Positions 1-6,095 are shown, counted from the first letter of the stretch. The stretch is DNA of 8,125 bases from Gammaproteobacteria bacterium (GCA_013139395.1 WTAX01000123.1:1-8125); one strand, 5' to 3'. The notes: generated by a model from the letters alone, not told the origin. Numbers and translations are program-made.

Positions 1-447
1 CTTGCCGTGCAGTCTTTACTCGGCACTTTTGGTAAGCAGTGTCATCTGCTCCTTTCTCCCGTTTATAAAACACAGGCTATTGGTTTTGAGGGAGATGATT
101 TTTTTAATTTAGTTGCCAGTTTCCTTACTGATTTGTCACCTTTTGATGTAGAGAAAAAGCTCAAAGAAATTGAACATTTAAATGGTCGTCGCCGTGGTCA
201 GGAAAAGTTTTCTGCACGAACTCTGGATATTGATTTACTGTTATACGATCAGGATATTATTGCTAATAATGGCGTCAGCGTCCCAAGAGATGAAATTGAA
301 AAGTACGCATTTGTACTCTCTCCCCTGGCTGATTTAGCACCTGATTTAATTCATCCTCAAACCAGACAAACGATGTCTGAAATGTGGCTGCAGCTAAGAA
401 AGAAAAATAATGCAGGGGCTCTGGAAAGAATTAATTTTGACTGGTAA
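1..447 (+). CDS. folK: 2-amino-4-hydroxy-6-hydroxymethyldihydropteridine pyrophosphokinase, 5'-truncated
   Basis: FolK (HPPK) transfers pyrophosphate from ATP to 6-hydroxymethyl-7,8-dihydropterin in the cytoplasmic folate pathway. The frame is open to base 1 (Leu-Ala before the first GTG), so the start lies outside the window. About 20 residues, including the expected N-terminal GSN loop, are missing; 148 residues are visible. The family hallmark ARTLDIDLLLY begins at about base 214. Its two Asp residues match the Mg-binding pair of E. coli HPPK (Asp95/Asp97), and its Arg matches Arg92. Downstream, the FVLSPLADLAPDLIHP segment matches the conserved FolK C-terminal region. The VYKTQAIGFEGDDFFNLV segment resembles the FolK-like paralogue that pseudomonads carry beside folB and cca, rather than the panB-linked E. 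coli type. That subgroup call is from memory. The GTG at base 7 is probably internal, not a start. The gene converges on the HDOD gene. Confidence 0.93.
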   Translation, partial: LAVQSLLGTFGKQCHLLLSPVYKTQAIGFEGDDFFNLVASFLTDLSPFDVEKKLKEIEHLNGRRRGQEKFSARTLDIDLLLYDQDIIANNGVSVPRDEIEKYAFVLSPLADLAPDLIHPQTRQTMSEMWLQLRKKNNAGALERINFDW

Positions 448-480
448 CGGCATAGGCTCACATACAGCAGCTTAACTTAA

Positions 481-506
481 CACTGTAGGTTAAAGACTTA
501 ACAGTG
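481..506 (+). terminator. Weak bulged hairpin in the folK/HDOD convergent gap
   Basis: GTTAA (489-493) can pair with TTAAC (498-502) around a 4-base loop. CACT (481-484) can pair with AGTG (503-506) after a 4-base bulge. The structure sits where folK and the minus-strand HDOD gene converge, and it contains the HDOD stop codon (490-492). No immediate run of T follows on the plus strand, and on the minus strand only a loose T-rich stretch follows. A role as an intrinsic terminator is therefore only possible; it may be chance. Confidence 0.2.
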
Positions 507-1734
507 CTTTCGTCTCATTTATTTTTTCATGCGCCTTTTCTAACACTTTAATGCTTAATTTCGGTGTCAATTTACCCAGTGCTAATTTATGAAATGCCGG
601 GGTCTGATCAATAATGGGCACATCTCTTTGCTTAGGCGAACCAATGTAACTATGCAAATGTGCCATATTGATAATATCAATTAAATCCGGTTGCTCCTTA
701 CCATTATGCATCCAGTTTTCTGTTTCTTCGGTGACTGTGATAAAGTCTTCAGAAAAATCCCAACGTCTTAAAATTGAGCTGCCTACCTGAGCATGCATTT
801 TATCAATAATTTTATCCAGATGTTTTTCGCTATCCATAATCAGTGGATGATCGATGGCTTTATTCAATATGGCCACATTGCCAATATCATGAATTAAACC
901 AGCCAACATAGCGTGCTCTGCACTAAAGCCCGGCGTCACTTTGGCCAGAACATAACAAATTGCTGCAATCTCAATACTGTGTTCCCAAAGCTTTTTCATA
1001 CGCTTTTTCAACATTTTATTGGGTGTTTGAAACAATTCTTTTAAAGTAAAGGCTGTCACCAGCTGGGTCGTTACTTTAGTTCCCAGACCAACAACTGCTG
1101 TTTTGCAATCCTCTGCCTTTTTATGCCTCTGATACATAGCACTATTTGCGGCTTTAACAATTTTTGCCGCAATGGCAGGATCCGTCATAATAACTCTGGC
1201 AATATCATTGGCGTTAGAATTTTCATCGGCAATGATTTCACGAATTCGAGTGGCAATATGAGGTAAGCTGGGTAAAATGAAGTTACCCTGTTGTAATTCC
1301 AGGATCAGTTCATAGAGAATACGATCTTCTTCGTGTTCATCATCCAATACGGTTTCATTAAGGCTAAATGAAGAAGTGATTTCTGATTGTTCAATAGCAG
1401 TATTAAGAGAATCTTCCTTCAATACTAAAATTTTACAGACTGAACTGGTGCTCACATGGTAACGACTGGGCCTTAATTGCGCCACTGGATTTTTAGCACG
1501 TTCCGTGTTTGCATCTATAGTACTAACAGTGCCATCAAAAGCATGAAGTTTAAGAGTGCCTTCAAGCAGAAGATATTTATTCGGTGATTTAGAATCTAAC
1601 TCAATAATAGTTTTGCCTGAACCCACTTGAACAACCTGAGCATTGACAGCAATATAATCAAGCTGCTTATCTGTAAGAGACTGAAAAGGGGTAAAAAACT
1701 TCAGGCTCTCAATATCAATAACTTCTGTTTCCAT
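490..1734 (-). CDS. HDOD-domain signalling protein with N-terminal CRP-like (cNMP-binding fold) domain
   Basis: Predicted cytoplasmic regulatory protein of 414 residues. Residues about 10-115 look like a cyclic-nucleotide-binding beta-roll (KYLLLEGTLKLHAFDG at 53-68, then VCKILVLKEDSL at 99-110). The phosphate-binding cassette (GE...RxA) is not recognisable, so nucleotide binding is doubtful. An acidic linker (DDEHEED, 131-137) leads into an HDOD domain at about 145-350. That domain carries the typical ILPSLPHIATRI entry and the DPAIAAKIVKAANSAMY motif (185-201). It also has His252, HD at 282-283 in GLIHDIGNVAIL, and His314 in HAQVGSSILRRW. HDOD proteins are generally non-enzymatic relatives of HD-GYP phosphodiesterases used in signalling. 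The specific target here is unknown. The start at 1734 gives a complete beta-roll but has no clear Shine-Dalgarno. It is divergent from the Memo operon and convergent with folK, and probably monocistronic. Confidence 0.85.
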   Translation of the reverse strand: METEVIDIESLKFFTPFQSLTDKQLDYIAVNAQVVQVGSGKTIIELDSKSPNKYLLLEGTLKLHAFDGTVSTIDANTERAKNPVAQLRPSRYHVSTSSVCKILVLKEDSLNTAIEQSEITSSFSLNETVLDDEHEEDRILYELILELQQGNFILPSLPHIATRIREIIADENSNANDIARVIMTDPAIAAKIVKAANSAMYQRHKKAEDCKTAVVGLGTKVTTQLVTAFTLKELFQTPNKMLKKRMKKLWEHSIEIAAICYVLAKVTPGFSAEHAMLAGLIHDIGNVAILNKAIDHPLIMDSEKHLDKIIDKMHAQVGSSILRRWDFSEDFITVTEETENWMHNGKEQPDLIDIINMAHLHSYIGSPKQRDVPIIDQTPAFHKLALGKLTPKLSIKVLEKAHEKINETKALLSL

Positions 1735-1786
1735 ATCAATTTACTTTTAATATCCTAAATAAAAAAAATTATCAGATTGCTGCCTA

Positions 1787-1795
1787 AGAATAGCA
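1787..1795 (-). promoter_or_regulatory. Possible extended -10 promoter element for the HDOD gene
   Basis: Read on the minus strand this is TGCTATTCT, which fits the extended -10 pattern TGnTATnnT, with TATTCT as the -10 hexamer. It would give a leader of about 45 bases before the HDOD start at 1734. No convincing -35 hexamer is seen at 16-18 bp spacing. In an AT-rich region such matches are common, so this is only a candidate. Confidence 0.22.
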
Positions 1796-1802
1796 TAGCT
1801 TC

Positions 1803-1818
1803 AGCGAATATACTCGCT
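1803..1818. promoter_or_regulatory. Short dyad AGCGA-N6-TCGCT between divergent genes
   Basis: A perfect 5-bp inverted repeat with a 6-bp spacer lies in the 195-bp gap between the divergent HDOD and Memo genes. It is more GC-rich than its surroundings. The position would suit an operator acting on either promoter, but a 5-bp arm can arise by chance and I recognise no regulator consensus. Confidence 0.18.
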
Positions 1819-1929
1819 CAAAAAGGATGATTTTTCTTATAAACTGTCTTTTTTCAACTATAAGCTTCCATGCTCATTAATATGTTCTATATTAAAAAGA
1901 ATAAACAGTGATTAAAAGGTCAATGACAA

Positions 1930-2733
1930 ATGAACTTACTGACAGATATTAGACAACCTGCTGTAGCCGGCAGCTTTTACCCTGGCGACGGTAGCGCACT
2001 GGATTCAGCAATACAAGGCTATCTGAACGATTGCGCTGTTACAGCAACGGGCAAACAACCATCAGCGCTGATTGTCCCTCATGCCGGGTACATTTATTCT
2101 GCACCCATTGCAGCTAGTGCTTATGTGCAATTAATCCCTTTTGCTGAACAAATTACAAGAGTCGTTTTATTAGGTCCTTCACATCATGTACCATTAATTG
2201 GTATTGCCAGCAGCTCCCTTAAAGCATTTCATACGCCGCTAGGGACAATCCCTCTGGATAGAGAAACAATAGAACAATTAAATCATCTGCCCTTTGTGCA
2301 GACAAATGACGAAGCACATCGTCAGGAACATAGCCTTGAAGTACAACTGCCTTTCCTGCAAAAAATACTACCTGAATTTACTTTAGTCCCTCTGGTTATT
2401 GGACAAACTGATGATCAACAAGTGAGTGATTTGATTGAAAGTCTACGGCAGGATCAACATACCTTAGTGTTAATTAGTTCCGATTTAAGTCATTACCTGG
2501 ACTATGACAGTGCGAAAGCATGTGATTTATCAACTTGCAGAGCAATAGAGGAATTGCAACCTCAGAATATTCATTATGAACAGGCCTGTGGACGTTCAGC
2601 CGTCGCAGGCATGCTGCTCAGTGCAAAAAAACATCACTTACACGTTCAAACTCTGGATTTACGTAATTCTGGTGATACAGCTGGAACTAAAGATCGAGTG
2701 GTTGGTTACGGCGCATGGGCTTTTTTCTCATAG
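1930..2733 (+). CDS. amrB: Memo-family protein (AmmeMemoRadiSam system protein B)
   Basis: This 267-residue protein is collinear with the MEMO1/LigB-like family from RQPAVAGSFYPGD (8-20) to RVVGYGAWAFF (256-266), so it appears full length. Family motifs in order are VPHAGYIYSAP (49-59), LGPSHHVP (81-88), FHTPLGTIPLD (100-110), QEHSLEVQLPFL (132-143), ISSDLSHY (182-189) and ACGRSAVAGM (219-228). His51, His85 and Cys220 correspond to the iron/copper ligands reported for human MEMO1 (His49, His81, Cys244), with Asp185 and His188 near the same site. No signal peptide is seen, so the protein is probably cytoplasmic. The bacterial biochemical role is unestablished. Class II extradiol dioxygenases share the fold, but the motif set is that of Memo. 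AAGG at 1917-1920 lies 9 bases before the ATG. The AMMECR1 gene follows after 22 bp, evidently as one operon. Confidence 0.93.
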   Translation: MNLLTDIRQPAVAGSFYPGDGSALDSAIQGYLNDCAVTATGKQPSALIVPHAGYIYSAPIAASAYVQLIPFAEQITRVVLLGPSHHVPLIGIASSSLKAFHTPLGTIPLDRETIEQLNHLPFVQTNDEAHRQEHSLEVQLPFLQKILPEFTLVPLVIGQTDDQQVSDLIESLRQDQHTLVLISSDLSHYLDYDSAKACDLSTCRAIEELQPQNIHYEQACGRSAVAGMLLSAKKHHLHVQTLDLRNSGDTAGTKDRVVGYGAWAFFS

Positions 2734-2744
2734 GCAACAAAATC

Positions 2745-2748
2745 AGGT
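2745..2748 (+). promoter_or_regulatory. Ribosome binding site fixing the AMMECR1 start
   Basis: AGGT lies 7 bases before the ATG at 2756, inside the short gap after the Memo stop (2731-2733). It supports the internal ATG over the longer open frame that begins at 2576 within the Memo gene. Confidence 0.55.
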
Positions 2749-2755
2749 ATTGACT

Positions 2756-3337
2756 ATGCATTCAAAAAAAGTGTATTCAAAAGAAGTGTACTCAAAAGAG
2801 GATCGACAAACACTGCACACGATTGCCCGACAATCCATTCAAACAGGACTGGAACAACAGCACCCATTAGTGATTACACTTGCAGATTATGCTGAGCTGC
2901 TGCAGCAAAAACGAGCCACTTTCGTCACCCTTAATATCAACCAGCAATTACGCGGCTGTATCGGTACATTAAGCCCGTATCGAGCGCTGGTTGATGACAT
3001 TGCTCATAATGCTTATGCCGCAGCATTTTCTGATCCTCGATTTCCAGCACTGAGTCAGGCAGAATTTTCTCAACTTGACTATCATCTATCAATATTAAGT
3101 GAAACTAAGCCTATGACATTTAATTCTGAAGCAGATTTATTGGCACAAATCCGCCCGGGCATTGATGGTTTAATACTCTCTGACAATAATCAACAGGGTA
3201 CATTTCTACCCTCTGTCTGGGAACAATTACCCACAGCACAGGAATTCCTGCAGCATCTTAAACGCAAAGCAGGTTTACCCATGGATTATTGGAGTAACAG
3301 CCTGCAAGTCAGCCGTTATACCGTTGAAAGCTTTTAA
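2756..3337 (+). CDS. amrA: AMMECR1-domain protein (AmmeMemoRadiSam system protein A)
   Basis: A 193-residue protein spanning the whole AMMECR1 domain. It has DRQTLHTIARQSI (16-28), ATFVTLNINQQLRGCIG with the invariant LRGCIG at 66-71, AFSDPRFPALS (90-100), TFLPSVWEQLPTAQEFLQHL (149-168) and a KRKAGLP...YW...VSRYTVESF end. The molecular function of the family is unknown. It occurs fused to or beside Memo proteins and a radical-SAM enzyme in bacteria and archaea. The frame is open upstream to 2576, but that stretch overlaps the Memo gene out of frame and has no AMMECR1 homology. The ATG at 2756 has AGG at 2745-2747 at good spacing and follows the Memo stop by 22 bp. The N-terminus has an odd repeated SK(K/E)VY. 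The gene ends only 9 bp from the convergent ridA. Confidence 0.92.
   Translation: MHSKKVYSKEVYSKEDRQTLHTIARQSIQTGLEQQHPLVITLADYAELLQQKRATFVTLNINQQLRGCIGTLSPYRALVDDIAHNAYAAAFSDPRFPALSQAEFSQLDYHLSILSETKPMTFNSEADLLAQIRPGIDGLILSDNNQQGTFLPSVWEQLPTAQEFLQHLKRKAGLPMDYWSNSLQVSRYTVESF
2762..2800 (+). repeat. 15-bp in-frame tandem repeat at the AMMECR1 N-terminus
   Basis: Two full copies of a 15-bp unit (2762-2776 and 2777-2791) and a 9-bp partial copy (2792-2800) encode SKKVY, SKEVY and SKE. Copies 1 and 2 differ at two bases. Because the unit is a multiple of three it keeps the frame and adds about ten charged residues before the conserved domain. It looks like a recent duplication. Confidence 0.75.
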
Positions 3338-3346
3338 CCATGTCTA

Positions 3347-3730
3347 TTAACCCAGCTCCATCACACCATCCATTTCAACACCAGCATCCTTGGGCAATGA
3401 TGCCACACCAATAGCAGCTCTGGCAGGATAAGGCTGAGTAAAATAGCGCGCCATCACTTCATTGACCAGTGGAAAATGGCTGAGATCGGTGAGAAAGATA
3501 TTTAATTTGGCTATATCATTCAAATCACCGCCCGCCGCCTGAGCCACAGCCGTTAGATTATCAAATACGCGAACAATTTGAGCTTCCATATCACCGTCTA
3601 CCATTTCCATAGTTTCTGGAATCAATGGGATCTGCCCGGATAGATAAACCGTATTAGCCACTTTAACAGCCTGGGAATAAGTGCCGATTGCCTGTGGTGC
3701 TTTATCAGTTGCAATAATTTCTCTAGTCAT
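3347..3730 (-). CDS. ridA: RidA family reactive imine/enamine deaminase
   Basis: RidA (YjgF/YER057c/UK114) hydrolyses 2-aminoacrylate and related imines released by PLP enzymes such as threonine dehydratase, protecting PLP enzymes in the cytoplasm. The protein has 127 residues, the family's normal length, and is expected to be a trimer. Visible motifs are [12 protein letters not shown] (11-22), [10 protein letters not shown] (29-38), [18 protein letters not shown] and [20 protein letters not shown]. Arg in PAR corresponds to E. coli Arg105, which binds the substrate carboxylate. Tyr in IGTYSQ and Glu in VEM match Tyr17 and Glu120. E. coli Cys107 is Ala here, which is common in the family. An AGAG-type ribosome site precedes the ATG. 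The gene is downstream of the pteridine reductase on the same strand, separated by a 140-bp repeat-rich gap. It converges with the AMMECR1 gene. Confidence 0.93.
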   Translation of the reverse strand: MTREIIATDKAPQAIGTYSQAVKVANTVYLSGQIPLIPETMEMVDGDMEAQIVRVFDNLTAVAQAAGGDLNDIAKLNIFLTDLSHFPLVNEVMARYFTQPYPARAAIGVASLPKDAGVEMDGVMELG

Positions 3731-3739
3731 AATTTCTCT

Positions 3740-3820
3740 TTGGTATAGGTTGTTAAGTTGATATGTTGTTAAGTTGGTATGTTGTTAAGTTGGTATCTTG
3801 TTAAGTTGGTATCTTGTAAG
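3740..3820. repeat. 16-bp tandem repeat array, 4 copies, between folM and ridA
   Basis: Four consecutive 16-bp units occur at 3749-3764, 3765-3780, 3781-3796 and 3797-3812. The consensus is GTTGTTAAGTTGGTAT on the plus strand. Partial units flank them at 3740-3748 and 3813-3820. Unit 1 differs at one position (GATAT for GGTAT) and unit 4 at its first base. The array occupies the leader of ridA, upstream of its start at 3730. The unit length is not a multiple of three and the array is non-coding. Confidence 0.93.
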
Positions 3821-3822
3821 CT

Positions 3823-3871
3823 TATTAACTTATTAACTTATTAACTTATTAACTTAATTAACTTATTAACT
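3823..3871. repeat. 8-bp tandem repeat array, 6 copies, abutting the folM stop codon
   Basis: Six units of TATTAACT (plus strand) run from 3823 to 3871, the fifth (3855-3863) carrying one extra base. The last unit overlaps the first base of the pteridine-reductase stop codon (3871-3873). On the minus strand the unit reads AGTTAATA, so its TAAGTT junctions occur in the opposite orientation to the TAAGTT core of the neighbouring 16-bp array. A palindrome TAAGCTTA (3817-3824) marks the switch between arrays. The repeats put stop codons in all three minus-strand frames. Confidence 0.93.
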
Positions 3872-4638
3872 TACAAATACAATGAACGTCCGCCATCAAC
3901 TGCGATAATTTGTCCGGAAATATAGTCAGCATTACTGGCTAAAAATAACACGGTTTTAGCAATGTCTTCAGCTGATCCTTTGCGTTTCAAATAGGTTCTC
4001 GACACAATACGCTGTTTGGTTAAATCATCCATCTCTTGAGCTGGCCACATGATGGCACCCGGTGCAACACCATTGACTCGAATTTTGGGGCCCAGTTCAA
4101 AGGCTAAGGTTTTGACCAGCATAGCCAGACCTGCTTTGGCCATATTGTATACACTATGCCCTTCCATTGGTCTTTGTGCATGAATATCAACAATGTTAAT
4201 AATACAGCCCTTTTGTTTTTCAAGATGAGGGGCTGCGGCTTGAGATAAAAAGAACGGGGCTTTCATATTACTGCCGATTAAATCATCCCAGTCATTCTCT
4301 GTTACTGTACCCATTGGTGTGGGATAAAAACTTGAGGCATTGTTTATCAGTATATCCAGACGCCCCCATTGCTCAATACTTTTAGTTATAATACCTTTTA
4401 GTTTAACGGTTTCCAACAACTCAGCCTGAATAAGAATCACTGAGTTGTTACGTTTATCATTGAGTTCTGTTTGTAATTCGAGTGCGCTTTGTCGAGAGTG
4501 GCGGTAATGTAATATCAGATTAGCACCTGCTGCATGCAGCAAACGTGCTGTCATTGCACCCACTCTTTGTGCACCACCGGTGATCAACGCAACTTTATCC
4601 GTCAGATCATTTTTTAGCATTTCATCAATTGTTTGCAT
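3871..4638 (-). CDS. folM: PTR1/FolM-like pteridine reductase (short-chain dehydrogenase)
   Basis: Cytoplasmic NADPH-dependent SDR of 255 residues, predicted to reduce dihydropterins (dihydromonapterin or dihydrofolate) to the tetrahydro form. The cofactor motif TGGAQRVG (20-27) has the Arg typical of pteridine reductases in TGxxxRxG. HYRHS (44-48) matches the NADPH-selecting HYxRS region of PTR1. NNASSFYPTP (99-108) is the PTR1 pterin-site signature. The catalytic set is Asp151, Tyr164 and Lys168. Asp replaces the usual SDR Ser, and its 13-residue spacing to Tyr equals Asp181-Tyr194 of Leishmania PTR1. A typical IRVNGVAPGAI and a C-terminal ISGQIIAVDGG complete the fold. The start at 4638 has an AGAG site 4-7 bases upstream; Met7 is a possible alternative start. 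A generic SDR is excluded by these signatures, although the exact pterin substrate is not settled. It is divergent from the methyltransferase gene, with ridA downstream. Confidence 0.88.
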   Translation of the reverse strand: MQTIDEMLKNDLTDKVALITGGAQRVGAMTARLLHAAGANLILHYRHSRQSALELQTELNDKRNNSVILIQAELLETVKLKGIITKSIEQWGRLDILINNASSFYPTPMGTVTENDWDDLIGSNMKAPFFLSQAAAPHLEKQKGCIINIVDIHAQRPMEGHSVYNMAKAGLAMLVKTLAFELGPKIRVNGVAPGAIMWPAQEMDDLTKQRIVSRTYLKRKGSAEDIAKTVLFLASNADYISGQIIAVDGGRSLYL

Positions 4639-4754
4639 AAACTCTATTTCCGTTAAGCTTTTTTGTTAATAATATGCTGAGTAGTTACGAATTTTAATCG
4701 CTATTCAGAATTAACTTCTTAATTTCATGTGTAGATGTTAGAAGATAAGTCTAG

Positions 4755-4760
4755 CATAAT
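4755..4760 (+). promoter_or_regulatory. Possible -10 hexamer for the methyltransferase operon
   Basis: CATAAT matches five of six bases of TATAAT and lies 56 bases before the methyltransferase start, in the 178-bp gap between divergent folM and midA. The hexamer at the expected -35 position (TAGATG, 4732-4737) matches only weakly. The rest of this gap is AT-rich with no other structure I can support. Confidence 0.2.
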
Positions 4761-4816
4761 ACAGGCTCTCTGGATAAATACCCATTATCACTTAATATTA
4801 ATAATTTAAAATCTTT

Positions 4817-6043
4817 ATGCAAAAACAAACAAATCCTGAACAGGCAAAAAATTCCTTCCCTGAGCCATCAGCCGAAGTCAAAGCACATAGTGATCAGTTA
4901 AAGCAATTAATACAAGATGCTATCAAAGCACAAGATGGCAAGATCACTTTTGCTGACTATATGAATATGGCTCTCTACGCTCCAGGACTGGGCTATTATA
5001 GTGCGGGATTAAAAAAGTTTGGCAAACAGGGCGATTTTATTACTGCACCGGAAATATCCCCGCTATTTTCTCAATGTCTGGCTTTGCAGTGTATTCATAT
5101 TATGCAGCAAAGCAATCAACAGGTGCTATTGGAAGTCGGTGCGGGTTCGGGGATCATGGCCATTGAGCTGGTTCTTGAGTTAGAAAAACAGGCAAAACTT
5201 CCTGAACAATACCTTATTTTAGAATTAAGTGCTGAACTTCGTGATCGCCAGCAGCAAGCGATCAAAGCCCGCTTACCCCATCTATATGAACGTTTTATGT
5301 GGCTTGATTGCCTGCCGGAAAAACCCTTTTCGGGTATTGTGATTGCTAATGAATTATTAGATGCCATGCCGGTACATATGCTCAAGCTGGAGCAGGATAC
5401 AACACGTGAGCGCTATGTTGCTCTTGATGACAATAATAATTTTATCTGGCTGGATGACAGTCCAGAGAATCCACGCTTACAGAAAATAGCGGAAAATATC
5501 CGTGCCGTACAGCAGCCTTTGGCACATCTTAATGATAAACCAGACCAGCCTTATATTACTGAGGTGAATCTACAGGCAATTGACTGGATAAAGAGTATTG
5601 CTGATATTTTAACGGCCGGTGCGATTTTATTAGTGGATTATGGCTATACGGCACAGGAATATTATCATCCGCAACGTTCAATGGGCACTCTCATGTGTCA
5701 TTATCAGCGTCATCGCCATGATGATCCTTTTTATCTACCTGGTCTGCAGGACATTACTGCTCATATTGATTTCAGCAGTATCGCCCAGGCCGCCAATGAC
5801 TGCGGGCTAAAGGTCTGCGGCTTTACCACTCAGGCACATTTTTTAATGGCTGGCGGTCTGGTTGAGTTAACCAAAAATCTGGATCCTGATGATATTATTC
5901 ATTTTACTGAAGTGGCACGGCAAATAAAAATGCTCACTTTACCAGAAGAAATGGGTGAGTTATTCAAAGTCATTTTACTTGCTAAAGACAAAACGCTATC
6001 ATTACCCGCATTTAAGTTGCAAAACTTTCAGAACCGTTTGTAA
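4817..6043 (+). CDS. Class I SAM-dependent methyltransferase, MidA/NDUFAF7 family (DUF185)
   Basis: A full-length 408-residue member of the family that includes mitochondrial NDUFAF7/MidA, which methylates an arginine of complex I subunit NDUFS2. The target of bacterial members is not settled. Motifs are ALYAPGLGYYSAG (52-64), GDFITAPEISPLF (72-84), the SAM-binding LLEVGAGSG (104-112) and LILELSAELR (133-142). These are followed by the acidic ANELLDAMPV (177-186), LLVDYGYTAQEYYHPQRSMG (271-290), DDPFYLPGLQDITAHIDFS (302-320) and the C-terminal RQIKMLTLPEEMGELFKV (368-385). The N-terminal FPEPSAEVKAHSDQLKQLI matches typical gammaproteobacterial homologues, supporting the ATG at 4817, although no clear Shine-Dalgarno precedes it. 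It is divergent from folM. uppP follows after 52 bp on the same strand, so co-transcription is plausible. Confidence 0.9.
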   Translation: MQKQTNPEQAKNSFPEPSAEVKAHSDQLKQLIQDAIKAQDGKITFADYMNMALYAPGLGYYSAGLKKFGKQGDFITAPEISPLFSQCLALQCIHIMQQSNQQVLLEVGAGSGIMAIELVLELEKQAKLPEQYLILELSAELRDRQQQAIKARLPHLYERFMWLDCLPEKPFSGIVIANELLDAMPVHMLKLEQDTTRERYVALDDNNNFIWLDDSPENPRLQKIAENIRAVQQPLAHLNDKPDQPYITEVNLQAIDWIKSIADILTAGAILLVDYGYTAQEYYHPQRSMGTLMCHYQRHRHDDPFYLPGLQDITAHIDFSSIAQAANDCGLKVCGFTTQAHFLMAGGLVELTKNLDPDDIIHFTEVARQIKMLTLPEEMGELFKVILLAKDKTLSLPAFKLQNFQNRL

Positions 6044-6095
6044 GCGCGTATAACATAGGGAACGACTTACATTGAGCTAATGGCTTAGGAAAAGC

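Noticed and set aside
2576..2755. Upstream in-frame extension of the AMMECR1 gene overlapping the Memo gene
   Set aside because: The extra 60 residues overlap Memo in another frame and show no AMMECR1 homology. The ATG at 2756 has a ribosome site and the right distance from the Memo stop.
3740..3871. CRISPR array
   Set aside because: The repeats are directly abutting 16-bp and 8-bp units without unique spacers, and no cas genes are present.
5116..5385. Minus-strand open frame of 89 codons
   Set aside because: It lies wholly inside the strongly conserved methyltransferase gene. Its translation is Ser/Arg/Cys-rich with no recognisable domain, so it is a shadow frame.
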